Assembly (NCBI GenBank): GCA_900556615.1
Contig: USPP01000154.1
Location: 1 to 5,132 of the forward strand
DNA from: an uncultured Eubacteriales bacterium
GTDB lineage: Bacteria > Bacillota > Clostridia > Oscillospirales > CAG-272
Direction: 5' to 3'
Length of the DNA stretch: 5,132 bases
Part shown: positions 1-5,015 of the stretch, one piece after another
Layout of the letters: every line of letters starts with the position of its first letter
Numbering within the stretch: the first letter of the stretch is position 1
Translations under genes and position numbers: made by a program
The notes under the pieces: generated by a model
Database searches by the model: none
Seen by the model: only the letters and a program-made list of their open reading frames with translations
What the model was told of the DNA's origin: nothing

Positions 1-758
1 GCAAGGGCGTCAAAAACCGCGGCGCAGAGAACGGCAGAAACAACGGGATATCCGGCGTCAGACACAGGAACAGACGGATTGATTTCTATATTGAAGAGCG
101 AGCTTACAAGCATATGGGGCTCGTGCTGAGGATATTTTCCCGAAACAAGCCTTATTTTTATCATGCGGCTGTCGTTTATACAACAGCCGAGGTCGTTTGC
201 GCATTTATACATCGGTTTGGGAACGGCGCATATTGCTTTTCCCGCTCCGAGAAGCTTCATGAGGATTCTTGCTCCTCCGATAACTTCTTCCGTTTTTTCA
301 AGAAGCGTGCGTGTGACGGAGGAGGAATGGGAATCCGATTCGCAGCAGTTTATAATGAGACATACCGGAGATTTTTTTCCGGCGGACGGGGGCGCGATTC
401 CCATTTTGAGGAGAGCCTCTGTAAGATCGGCTTCCGAAAGCTCGTTTATATTTTTTTTAAGCGGAACACATTTTTCTGAAACGGTATCACAGAAATTATT
501 TTCTACTGTGACAGATTGTTGTCCTTCATAATGTGAAACGGATACTGTTCCGGAGATTCCGCTCAATATATTGGGATTTCCGCCGTCGGATACGGCAACT
601 TCGTCTCCTATTGCGATTTTATCTCCGTGTTTAACCGCAACGCGGTATCCGTCCGGAATGTCGAGAGATATGCGCGTTGGCTTGAAGGGGGCTGATATAA
701 TATCGGGAGCGGGATTCATATAAGGCAGCTTTATGCCGCCGACAAAAGTATTTGACAT
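1..758 (-). CDS. RnfC-like electron-transfer protein (partial, C-terminus off window)
   Basis: A minus-strand frame stays open from ATG 758 to the left edge, giving 252 codons. It opens with the RnfC signature TFVGGIKLP (residues 4-12). A sandwich-barrel segment, DIPDGYRVAVKHGDKIAIGDEVA (33-55), leads to SGISGTV (66-72). A central part resembles RnfC around LIINCCESD (134-142) and EEVIGGARILMKLLGAGKA (157-175). SGKYPQHEPHML (206-217) matches the family's 'KYPQG-EK-L' strand, and the SDAGYPV segment (233-239) follows. RnfC and its relative PrdC are peripheral subunits that pass electrons between NADH/flavin and membrane or partner proteins. Their two 4Fe-4S motifs would lie beyond the window. 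The usual GMGGAGFPT-type loop after residue 119 is missing: the sequence goes from MGIAPPSAGKK straight to the LIIN strand, and the cysteines of the family's AECEPYLTCD are changed. The AAAGGA ribosome site supports this start. The family call is firm; an altered or non-flavin role is inferred. Confidence 0.82.
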   Translation of the reverse strand, partial: MSNTFVGGIKLPYMNPAPDIISAPFKPTRISLDIPDGYRVAVKHGDKIAIGDEVAVSDGGNPNILSGISGTVSVSHYEGQQSVTVENNFCDTVSEKCVPLKKNINELSEADLTEALLKMGIAPPSAGKKSPVCLIINCCESDSHSSSVTRTLLEKTEEVIGGARILMKLLGAGKAICAVPKPMYKCANDLGCCINDSRMIKIRLVSGKYPQHEPHMLVSSLFNIEINPSVPVSDAGYPVVSAVLCAAVFDAL

Positions 759-771
759 AAGATTCCTTTTT

Positions 772-895
772 CGGTATTCCCGGCAGCTTTGCAGCGAGGC
801 GTCAGAAGTCCGATTGGCTTCGGAATGCCGAAAACAGCGTCAGAGAGACTTTTTCGACTGCAAAGCTTCTGTTCGCTTTTCTTAAGGCAATACCG
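772..895 (-). promoter_or_regulatory. Structured leader: nested imperfect hairpin before the RnfC-like gene
   Basis: Read as RNA from the minus strand, the leader can fold into stacked stems. These are 886-895 with 772-781 (10 bp, one C-C mismatch), 858-867 with 785-794 (10 bp, perfect), 854-856 with 795-797, 847-851 with 806-810, and an apical TTCGG-CATT-CCGAA hairpin (819-832). The last arm ends at 772, with AAAAAGGA and the ATG directly after it, so the fold borders the ribosome binding site. It matches no riboswitch class I recognise. It may be a cis-regulatory RNA or simply a palindromic repeat; the 882-900 part is a MITE end. Confidence 0.5.
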
Positions 896-900
896 CCGGG
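882..900. repeat. Solo terminus of the local MITE family
   Basis: TTAAGGCAATACCGCCGGG here is identical to the left end of the MITE copy at 1411-1429. Nothing of the element's interior follows (AAGAAGGGG instead), and no matching full-length partner end is present. It is either a deletion remnant of an older insertion or an end shared with a different palindromic element. It now forms part of the leader of the RnfC-like gene. Confidence 0.6.
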
Positions 901-930
901 AAGAAGGGGATAATTTACAGAACTGTTTTT

Positions 931-959
931 ATTATATATCATTTCTGAAAAAAAAACAA
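931..959 (-). promoter_or_regulatory. Sigma-A promoter for the RnfC-like gene
   Basis: On the minus strand TTGTTT (plus positions 954-959) is followed by exactly 17 bp and then a perfect TATAAT (931-936). It lies downstream of the XRE terminator, so the RnfC-like gene has an independent transcript. Initiation near 924 would give a leader of about 165 nt. Confidence 0.65.
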
Positions 960-980
960 TACGAATTTCTGTGTTTTTGC

Positions 981-1005
981 AAAAAAACGGCAGTAGAAGT
1001 ACTGC
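981..1005 (-). terminator. Intrinsic terminator of the XRE gene
   Basis: Minus-strand GCAGTA-CTTC-TACTGC (990-1005), a 6-bp stem with a CTTC tetraloop, is followed after CG by seven T residues (981-987). It starts 13 nt after the XRE stop codon. It separates the repressor transcript from that of the RnfC-like gene. Confidence 0.85.
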
Positions 1006-1018
1006 AAGCCTCACTTGT

Positions 1019-1234
1019 TCAGTCTTTTTTATATTTCGGAACAAATTCCTTTCCGTTTATCAAATAGTCGATCGATACATCAAAATACTTTGACATGAGG
1101 TTCAGCATTTGTATGTCGGGGCTTCGTTTTCCGTTTTCATAATAAGACAATGCTTCTCTGCTGATGTTGAGTTCCATTGCTACCTTAAGCTGACTGTAGC
1201 CTTTTTTTCTTCTGATTTCCCTTAGACCTATCAT
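1019..1234 (-). CDS. Small XRE-family HTH transcriptional regulator
   Basis: This 71-residue protein is almost entirely one Cro/C1-type helix-turn-helix domain: LREIRRKKGYSQLKVAMELN (4-23), recognition helix SREALSYYENG (25-35), then the family-typical RSPDIQMLNLMSKYFDVSIDYLING (37-61) and a short basic tail. Such single-domain proteins act as DNA-binding dimers, usually repressing their own and a divergent promoter. A perfect dyad GTAACA-ATG-TGTTAC lies 46 bp upstream, inside both divergent promoter spacers, and is the obvious operator candidate. The gene is monocistronic, with a terminator right after it. The only purine-rich site, AAGGA, is about 15 nt from the ATG, so translation may be weak; no better in-frame start was found. 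The partner gene expected from the divergent promoter is not immediately present. Autoregulation is inferred. Confidence 0.88.
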   Translation of the reverse strand: MIGLREIRRKKGYSQLKVAMELNISREALSYYENGKRSPDIQMLNLMSKYFDVSIDYLINGKEFVPKYKKD

Positions 1235-1269
1235 AACAGCTGAAATAAATCCTTAATTTAAAATTCTTA

Positions 1270-1298
1270 TTGACATTATGGTAACAATGTGTTACATT
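1270..1298 (+). promoter_or_regulatory. Strong plus-strand promoter divergent from the XRE gene
   Basis: A perfect -35 TTGACA (1270-1275), a 17-bp spacer and -10 TACATT (1293-1298) preceded by an extended TG (1290-1291) make a strong sigma-A promoter. The whole spacer is covered by the putative XRE operator. No intact gene starts directly downstream: the transcript would enter the MITE at 1412. Confidence 0.7.
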
Positions 1299-1304
1299 GA
1301 GCAA
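1275..1304 (-). promoter_or_regulatory. Probable promoter of the XRE gene
   Basis: On the minus strand TTGCTC (1299-1304), 18 bp and CATAAT (1275-1280) form a weaker sigma-A-like promoter facing the XRE start codon. It shares its spacer and dyad with the opposite promoter, which fits autoregulation. The -35 match is only partial. Confidence 0.45.
1281..1295. promoter_or_regulatory. Putative XRE operator (perfect dyad)
   Basis: GTAACAATGTGTTAC is a perfect inverted repeat of GTAACA with a 3-nt spacer. It lies between the -35 and -10 of the plus-strand promoter and fills the spacer of the minus-strand promoter. Size and position are typical of small Cro/C1-like dimer operators. No second copy was noticed in the window. 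Confidence 0.6.
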
Positions 1305-1411
1305 AAAAGAGCATTTTAAGCAGAGTCGGTTTGGATTTTGAGATTCATAACCGAAAGAAACTGTTCTGTTATTCGGGGGATGAATGAAACAATGAAACGA
1401 TAGGCATAAGT
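1299..1411 (+). other. Orphan transcribed leader downstream of the divergent promoter
   Basis: This stretch follows the strong promoter and holds a nested CCGAA/TTCGG and AGAA/TTCT hairpin (1351-1376). GGGGG and ATG 1380 follow, but that frame ends after seven codons (MNETMKR, TAG at 1401-1403), 8 nt before the MITE. It may be what remains of the 5' end of the gene once controlled by the XRE protein. No functional peptide can be claimed. Confidence 0.35.
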
Positions 1412-1589
1412 TAAGGCAATACCGCCGGGGACACGGCTAACGCCTTTATTGCGCATATGCTTGCATCTATTCCGTCAACCTTCACAAATTCCGTCGGCAG
1501 AGGAGTTGCTCTTGCTTTCTCAATTTGTATTGTCTGACAAAAAATGCGGCGGCATATCTGCGCAACAAGCATTGTGCGGTATTGCCTTA
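1412..1589. mobile_element. MITE copy 1 (178 bp, 14-bp terminal inverted repeats)
   Basis: TAAGGCAATACCGC (1412-1425) is repeated in inverted form, perfectly, at 1576-1589. There is no transposase inside, and a near-identical copy lies at 2285-2462. If the inverted repeat proper starts at AGGC, the outer TA on each side fits a TA target duplication, as made by IS630/Tc1-mariner transposases; this assignment is inferred. The two copies differ by 14 substitutions over 173 aligned bases (1417-1589), 13 of them transitions. An antisense frame is open through both copies, but about 12 of the 14 differences change amino acids, so it is not behaving as a protein gene. Movement would need a transposase supplied from elsewhere. 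Confidence 0.82.
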
Positions 1590-1660
1590 GGGGTAGGCAA
1601 ATCAAGTTCTGGCTTTGGTCCAAACCCCATTCAGAGTACTTTTTCAAAAAGCACTCTGAA
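1590..1660. repeat. Two tandem hairpins abutting MITE copy 1
   Basis: The first hairpin pairs GGGGT (1590-1594) with ACCCC (1624-1628), with inner CAAA/TTTG (1598-1601 and 1614-1617). The second is a 31-bp near-perfect palindrome centred on 1645, with 15-nt arms 1630-1644 and 1646-1660 and one mismatch (1638/1652). No T-run follows on either strand, so it is not a convincing intrinsic terminator. It may be a second small palindromic repeat or part of a larger composite insertion. Confidence 0.5.
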
Positions 1661-1810
1661 AAAATCAAAAAACTTTTAAAGGAATTCTTAAAGGTGTAAA
1701 CCCTTAAGCGGAGGACGGAACGGAGTCCTGCAAAATACGTTATCTTCAGTCAGATAAAAAATCTCGGTTTCCGGCCGGATAGTGGCGACGCGGACTGCAT
1801 GATTATCTTT
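1661..1810 (+). other. Non-coding stretch before the DUF4190-like gene
   Basis: No supported gene is seen. It contains A/T-rich sequence followed by small hairpins AGGAC/GTCCT (1712-1729) and TTATCT-TCAGTC-AGATAA (1740-1757). These could be leader structures of the gene at 1827. I could not identify a convincing promoter in it; transcription may come from 1270-1298 by read-through. Confidence 0.3.
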
Positions 1811-1826
1811 AAAGGAGGAAAATATT

Positions 1827-2112
1827 ATGAACGAGAATCAAGAAAAAAATGCGAGTACAGGGCTGGTGCTTGGAATATGCGGTACAGCGATTGCAATAAT
1901 ATCGGTCAATTTAGCGGCAGTTTCACTTGCGATATCGATTATAGGACTTGTTGTGTCTATCAAAGAAAAACAAAAGCTTTCCGAAAAAGGCTTGCCTACC
2001 GGTATAGATAGGTACGGCAGGATTTATACTCGGTGTTATCGGCATAGTATTATCATCGTTAAATGCTTTAGCGCTTTCCGGGTATATAAGCCTGTTGCAG
2101 ACTTATAGATGA
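1827..2112 (+). pseudogene. DUF4190-like small membrane protein, frameshifted by a 4-bp duplication
   Basis: The start has a strong site, AAAGGAGG (1811-1818), 8 nt before ATG. As read, the frame ends at 2108 with an unlikely tail (RYGRIYTRCYRHS). At 2004-2011 the sequence is ATAGATAG. Removing one ATAG joins the first half (two short hydrophobic stretches, TGLVLGICGTAIAIISV and LAAVSLAISIIGLVVSI, then KEKQKLSEKGLPTGI) to the next frame. That frame reads GTAGFILGVIGIVLSSLNAL and more, ending at TGA 2110-2112. The restored 93-residue protein has the DUF4190 pattern of two hydrophobic hairpins around a charged linker. The second frame is blocked by TAG at 2005-2007, so the shift must lie in the duplication itself. 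The function of this family is unknown; it may be an inner-membrane protein once paired with the XRE repressor. A sequencing or assembly error is possible. Confidence 0.72.
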
Positions 2113-2230
2113 AGCAGCGCCTAAGCTTTTTGATTTCGCGGCGGGAAGAGTATATTTTTTCGTTTTCGGCGGTATCACCGGAATAAAACGCCAATCTTTA
2201 AGGCTACGCAGTATCTTTGTGAATAACTTT

Positions 2231-2286
2231 TTATCCGTCCCGGAAAGCAGCAAAGCGCTGCCCTTAACCGCGGACGGATAATTTTT
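2231..2286 (+). terminator. Long hairpin with T-run, possible terminator
   Basis: TTATCCGTCC-CGG (2231-2243) pairs with CCG-C-GGACGGATAA (2268-2281), a 13-bp stem with one bulged base. A smaller GCAGC/GCTGC hairpin (2247-2261) sits in its loop, and five T residues follow (2282-2286). It lies about 120 nt after the DUF4190-like gene and directly abuts MITE copy 2. The loop is long for a terminator, so it could instead be part of a palindromic insertion. The rest of 2113-2230 shows nothing I can name. Confidence 0.4.
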
Positions 2287-2462
2287 GGACAATACCGCCG
2301 GGTGCACGGCTAATGTCTTTGCTGCGCATATGCTTGCATCTATTCCGTCAACCTTCACAAATTCCGTCGGCAGAGAAGCCACTCTTGTCTTCTCAATTTG
2401 TATCGTCTGACAAAAAATGCGGCGGCATATCTGCGCAACAGGCATTGTGCGGTATTGCCTTA
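2285..2462. mobile_element. MITE copy 2 (178 bp, left end decayed)
   Basis: This copy matches copy 1 along its whole length with no gaps. The right end GCGGTATTGCCTTA (2449-2462) is intact. The left end reads TTGGACAATACCGC instead of TAAGGCAATACCGC, so only its inner nine bases pair, and it was probably immobilised by mutation. It lies in the same orientation as copy 1. No transposase is encoded. It separates the DUF4190-like gene from the tsaE promoter. Confidence 0.8.
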
Positions 2463-2505
2463 AATCCGGTTTTGCAGGAATATTTGTCTTTTTTTTAAAA
2501 AAACC

Positions 2506-2534
2506 TTTTCAAACCGATAAAAATGTGATATTAT
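2506..2534 (+). promoter_or_regulatory. Promoter of the tsaE operon
   Basis: TTTTCA (2506-2511), 17 bp and TATTAT (2529-2534), with an extended -10 TG (2526-2527), form a sigma-A promoter. It lies between the end of MITE copy 2 and tsaE and should start transcription near 2541, giving a leader of about 108 nt. Confidence 0.6.
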
Positions 2535-2555
2535 AAAAAGAAAAGGATTTCTTCA

Positions 2556-2618
2556 GTGCCGAAATCGATCTGTCCTGAGAACCAAGTCTCCATTCAGATT
2601 GATATTTCGATACCTTAA
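2556..2618 (+). promoter_or_regulatory. tsaE leader hairpin with possible 20-codon upstream ORF
   Basis: CGAAATCGATCTG (2560-2572) pairs imperfectly with CAGATTGATATTTCG (2595-2609), with an inner GAGA/TCTC stem (2577-2590), giving a leader hairpin. The same stretch is a possible GTG-started frame (2556-2618, MPKSICPENQVSIQIDISIP) preceded by AAAAGGA at 8-nt spacing. It is not obviously an attenuator peptide, and either element may be incidental. Confidence 0.3.
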
Positions 2619-2648
2619 TATTTATTATGCTTTTGCGGGAGATCAGCT

Positions 2649-3107
2649 ATGACAGAGCTTCCTTTTACAACTGAATCGGATTCCGCAGAGGATACAGAGA
2701 GAATCGGAAGAAGCTTCGGAGAGTACCTGCTTTCAATGAAAGAATACAATGCTTTTATTGCCATGTACGGCGATCTCGGAGCGGGAAAAACCGCTTTTGT
2801 TCGTGGGCTTGCTTCCTGTATTGCGCCGGGCGCGGCGGTTTGCAGCCCGACCTATACCGTTGTAAATGAGTATGTCGGGGAAGGAAGACGCCTTTGCCAT
2901 TTTGATATGTACAGAATAGAGAGCGAGGACGATCTTTATTCGATTGGATTTTACGATTACGAGGACTGTATGAAGGCGGTGGAATGGTCTGAAAAAATTC
3001 CCTTCGCGTTACCCGACAGATACTACAAGCTGAGTCTTCTTAAAACAGGAGAGAACAGCCGCATAATTGAGATATCGGAGATTGAGACCTCTTCTCTCGG
3101 GGGATAA
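2649..3107 (+). CDS. tsaE: tRNA t6A37 biosynthesis ATPase TsaE
   Basis: TsaE is the P-loop ATPase that works with TsaB and TsaD to transfer the threonylcarbamoyl group to A37 of ANN-decoding tRNAs in the cytoplasm. The 152-residue length is normal for the family. Visible motifs are Walker A GDLGAGKT (41-48), SPTYTVVNEY (66-75), the HFDMYR segment (84-89) and VEWSEK (111-116), all diagnostic of TsaE. The start is supported by GGGAG (2637-2641) 7 nt upstream. tsaB follows after 32 nt on the same strand, as usual in Bacillota. It is the first gene of the operon and is preceded by its own promoter and a structured leader. Confidence 0.96.
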   Translation: MTELPFTTESDSAEDTERIGRSFGEYLLSMKEYNAFIAMYGDLGAGKTAFVRGLASCIAPGAAVCSPTYTVVNEYVGEGRRLCHFDMYRIESEDDLYSIGFYDYEDCMKAVEWSEKIPFALPDRYYKLSLLKTGENSRIIEISEIETSSLGG

Positions 3108-3139
3108 TCTGTTTATAGCAGGAAAGGTATGTCTGAAAA

Positions 3140-3838
3140 ATGATAACACTTGCTCTTGATTCTACTGAAATTACAGCCGCCGCGGCAATAGCGGACGGAA
3201 AAAAGCTGCTGGCGGAAACGGTAATCAATACCCGTCTCAATCACAGTGAAACGCTTCTTCCTGCGATTGAAGGGCTTATGCGCGGTACGGGACTGTCTTA
3301 TGACGATATCGATATTTTTGCCTGTTCCGAAGGCCCCGGCTCCTTTACGGGGGTGAGAATCGGAGCGGCGACGGTAAAAGGACTTGCTTTCGGAAGAAAT
3401 AAGCCCTGCATCGGGGTGTCAGCGCTTCTTGCGATGGCATATAATTTTCTCGGCTTTCACGGAATCATCTGTCCTGTAATGGACGCAAGGCGCTCACAGC
3501 TTTATAATGCTTTATTTCGGGTGGCAAACTGTACGGTAACAAGGCTCGCTCCCGATCGCGTCATATCATCGGCGGAGCTTTCCGAAGAGCTTTTCGAGTA
3601 TGACGAACCGATATATTTTTGCGGAGGCGGATATTCTGTCATACGGGATGCCTGCGCGGGTATAAAGAATATACTCCCGACGCCGGAGCTTCTCCGATAT
3701 CAAAGTGCGTTTTCGGTTGCTCTCTGCGCGCTTGACGCTTATGAGGCGGGAACTGCGGAGGACTGTTCCGATATCAATCTCATGCCGTCCTATCTCCGTC
3801 CGTCATCGGCGGAACGGAACAGACAGCATTTATCTTGA
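3140..3838 (+). CDS. tsaB: tRNA t6A37 biosynthesis protein TsaB
   Basis: TsaB is the catalytically inactive TsaD paralogue that scaffolds the TsaB-TsaD-TsaE complex making t6A37. Its 232 residues match the usual length. Family motifs are LALDST (4-9), NHSETLLP (34-41), EGPGSFTGVRIG (64-75), PVMDARRSQLY (112-122) and the C-terminal PSYLRPSSAER (216-226). The purine-rich AGGAAAGG (3120-3127) is 12-16 nt from the chosen ATG. A closer ATG at 3129 gives only MSEK and stops with a TGA overlapping the tsaB start, which may couple translation. rimI and tsaD, often next, are absent here; rpiB follows after 29 nt. Confidence 0.96.
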   Translation: MITLALDSTEITAAAAIADGKKLLAETVINTRLNHSETLLPAIEGLMRGTGLSYDDIDIFACSEGPGSFTGVRIGAATVKGLAFGRNKPCIGVSALLAMAYNFLGFHGIICPVMDARRSQLYNALFRVANCTVTRLAPDRVISSAELSEELFEYDEPIYFCGGGYSVIRDACAGIKNILPTPELLRYQSAFSVALCALDAYEAGTAEDCSDINLMPSYLRPSSAERNRQHLS

Positions 3839-3867
3839 AATATACAGATATAAGAAAGGTATAAAAC

Positions 3868-4341
3868 ATGAATACAGCAAGAAAAATAGCAATCGGCTGC
3901 GACCACGGAGCTTATCTCCTGAAGGATCTTGTAAAAAAGCATCTTGACGATCTCGGAATAGAATACATCGATTTTGGCACAAACGGTCCCGAATCGGTGA
4001 ATTATCCGGTGTATGCTCACGCGGTATGTGAGGCAATACAGTCGGGAGCGGCGGAGCTCGGTATTTTGCTTTGCAGTACCGGTATCGGTATGAGTATGGC
4101 GGCGAATAAGCATCACGGGATAAGAGCCGCGCTTTGTGCAGACACCTATTCCGCCCGTTTTACCAGAATGCATAATAACGCGAATGTTATCTGCATGGGC
4201 GCGCTTACGACCGGAAACGGGCTTGCGCTCGATATCCTTGATGCCTTTCTTTCGGCGGAATTTGAGGGCGGCAGACACGAAACCAGAGTAAATATGTTTA
4301 TGCCGCTTGAAAAAACCGAATGTGAAAAGGAAAGAGATTAA
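3868..4341 (+). CDS. rpiB: Ribose-5-phosphate isomerase B
   Basis: RpiB interconverts ribose 5-phosphate and ribulose 5-phosphate in the non-oxidative pentose phosphate pathway. The 157-residue protein belongs to the RpiB/LacAB family. It shows IGCDHGAY (9-15) with the substrate-contacting Asp12-His13, SVNYPVYA (43-50), the catalytic cysteine loop LLCSTGIGMSMAANK (67-81, Cys69), RAALCADTYSA (86-96) and RMHNNANVICMG (100-111, with His102 as the expected ring-opening histidine). Phosphate-binding arginines lie near Arg136 and Arg140. CSTGIG replaces the commoner CGTGIG, a conservative change. AGAAAGG (3853-3859) lies 8 nt before ATG. Its stop codon directly abuts the next start. A sugar-phosphate isomerase of the LacAB type is possible but less likely, since no lac genes are nearby. 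Confidence 0.94.
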   Translation: MNTARKIAIGCDHGAYLLKDLVKKHLDDLGIEYIDFGTNGPESVNYPVYAHAVCEAIQSGAAELGILLCSTGIGMSMAANKHHGIRAALCADTYSARFTRMHNNANVICMGALTTGNGLALDILDAFLSAEFEGGRHETRVNMFMPLEKTECEKERD

Positions 4342-4965
4342 ATGGAAAAGACGGTATGGAAGGGAACCGTTCTCACGTCTCCTGTTCCTCCTGTCATGGT
4401 GACCTGCGGTGATTCCCAAAAGGCTAATATTATCACCGTCGCATGGACGGGAACTGTCAATACCAAACCGCCGATGACCTACATTTCGGTGCGTCCCTGC
4501 CGGCATTCTTATGCTATCATAAAAGAAACAGGCGAATTTGTTATAAACCTGACTTCCGAGTCTTTGGTGGAAAAAGCCGATTACTGTGGTATATATACGG
4601 GAGCGAAGGTCGATAAGTTTTCGAAATGCGGTTTAACCATGCAGGGCGCGGCAAAGGTGAGGGCGCCGCTTATCGCGGAGTCGCCGGTTAATCTTGAATG
4701 CGTTGTGAAAAACGTTATTCCGCTCGGTACGCACGATATGTTTCTGGCAGAGATTGTCGCCGCCCATATTGACAGCGCACTTATCGACAGGAATGGAAAG
4801 CTTCATCTTGAAAACGCCGGACTCGCAGCGTTCGCTCACGGCGATTATTATGCCCTCGGCAGGAAGCTTGCGCCGTTTGGCTGCTCGGTGAGAAAAAAGA
4901 ACGGCGGAAAAGCCGTAAAGCGCACCGCTTCGAATACCGCCGGAAAAGGAAGCCGTTTAAGATGA
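4342..4965 (+). CDS. Flavin reductase-like domain protein (flavoredoxin family)
   Basis: This 207-residue protein has the flavin-reductase-like split barrel that binds FMN. Residues 11-36 (SPVPPVMVTCG then ANIITVAWTG) form the typical N-terminal strand pair. ISVRPCRHSYAII (48-60), EFVINLTSESL (65-75), the VDKFSKCGL segment (90-98), SPVNLECVV (114-122) and YYALGRKLAPFGCSVRKK (169-186) complete the family pattern. Members reduce flavins or act as flavin electron carriers; the substrate here is unknown. The ATG follows the rpiB stop with no gap, and AAGGAAAGAG lies inside the end of rpiB, indicating translational coupling. The last 24 residues (184-207) carry nine Lys/Arg and extend past the usual domain end; their role is unclear. 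Confidence 0.9.
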   Translation: MEKTVWKGTVLTSPVPPVMVTCGDSQKANIITVAWTGTVNTKPPMTYISVRPCRHSYAIIKETGEFVINLTSESLVEKADYCGIYTGAKVDKFSKCGLTMQGAAKVRAPLIAESPVNLECVVKNVIPLGTHDMFLAEIVAAHIDSALIDRNGKLHLENAGLAAFAHGDYYALGRKLAPFGCSVRKKNGGKAVKRTASNTAGKGSRLR

Positions 4966-5015
4966 AAATCGGATTGAATAGCAGTGATGCCTGTTGGAAA
5001 TTCTACTGATTGCGG

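Noticed and set aside
114..531. Two overlapping plus-strand frames of about 120 codons
   Set aside because: They lie antisense to the RnfC-like coding frame, which has clear family similarity, and their composition (Phe/Arg/Ser-rich) is that of a shadow.
760..930. Known riboswitch or T-box in the RnfC-like leader
   Set aside because: I could not find the conserved core motifs of the TPP, cobalamin, SAM, glycine or T-box classes. Only nested pairing is visible.
1984..1991. Programmed frameshift at the A-run in the DUF4190-like gene
   Set aside because: The frame needed for the second half is stopped by TAG at 2005-2007, after the A-run, so a shift there could not give the conserved C-terminus.
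2068..2445. A 125-codon minus-strand frame across MITE copy 2, and its 85-codon counterpart in copy 1 (1411-1668)
   Set aside because: About 12 of the 14 differences between the copies change amino acids, there is no good ribosome site, and the frame runs into the antisense of the membrane gene. It is an open frame by chance within a repeat.
882..2462. CRISPR array or phage attachment sites from the repeated segments
   Set aside because: There are only two long copies plus one end, with terminal inverted repeats and no regular spacers, cas genes or integrase.
2480..2504. T8-A7 run after MITE copy 2 as an intrinsic terminator
   Set aside because: No stable stem directly precedes the T-run. 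It is low-complexity sequence just upstream of the tsaE promoter.
3790..4506. A 238-codon minus-strand frame
   Set aside because: It is antisense to tsaB, rpiB and the flavin reductase gene, all of which have strong family motifs. The frame is basic and low in recognisable motifs, as expected of a shadow.
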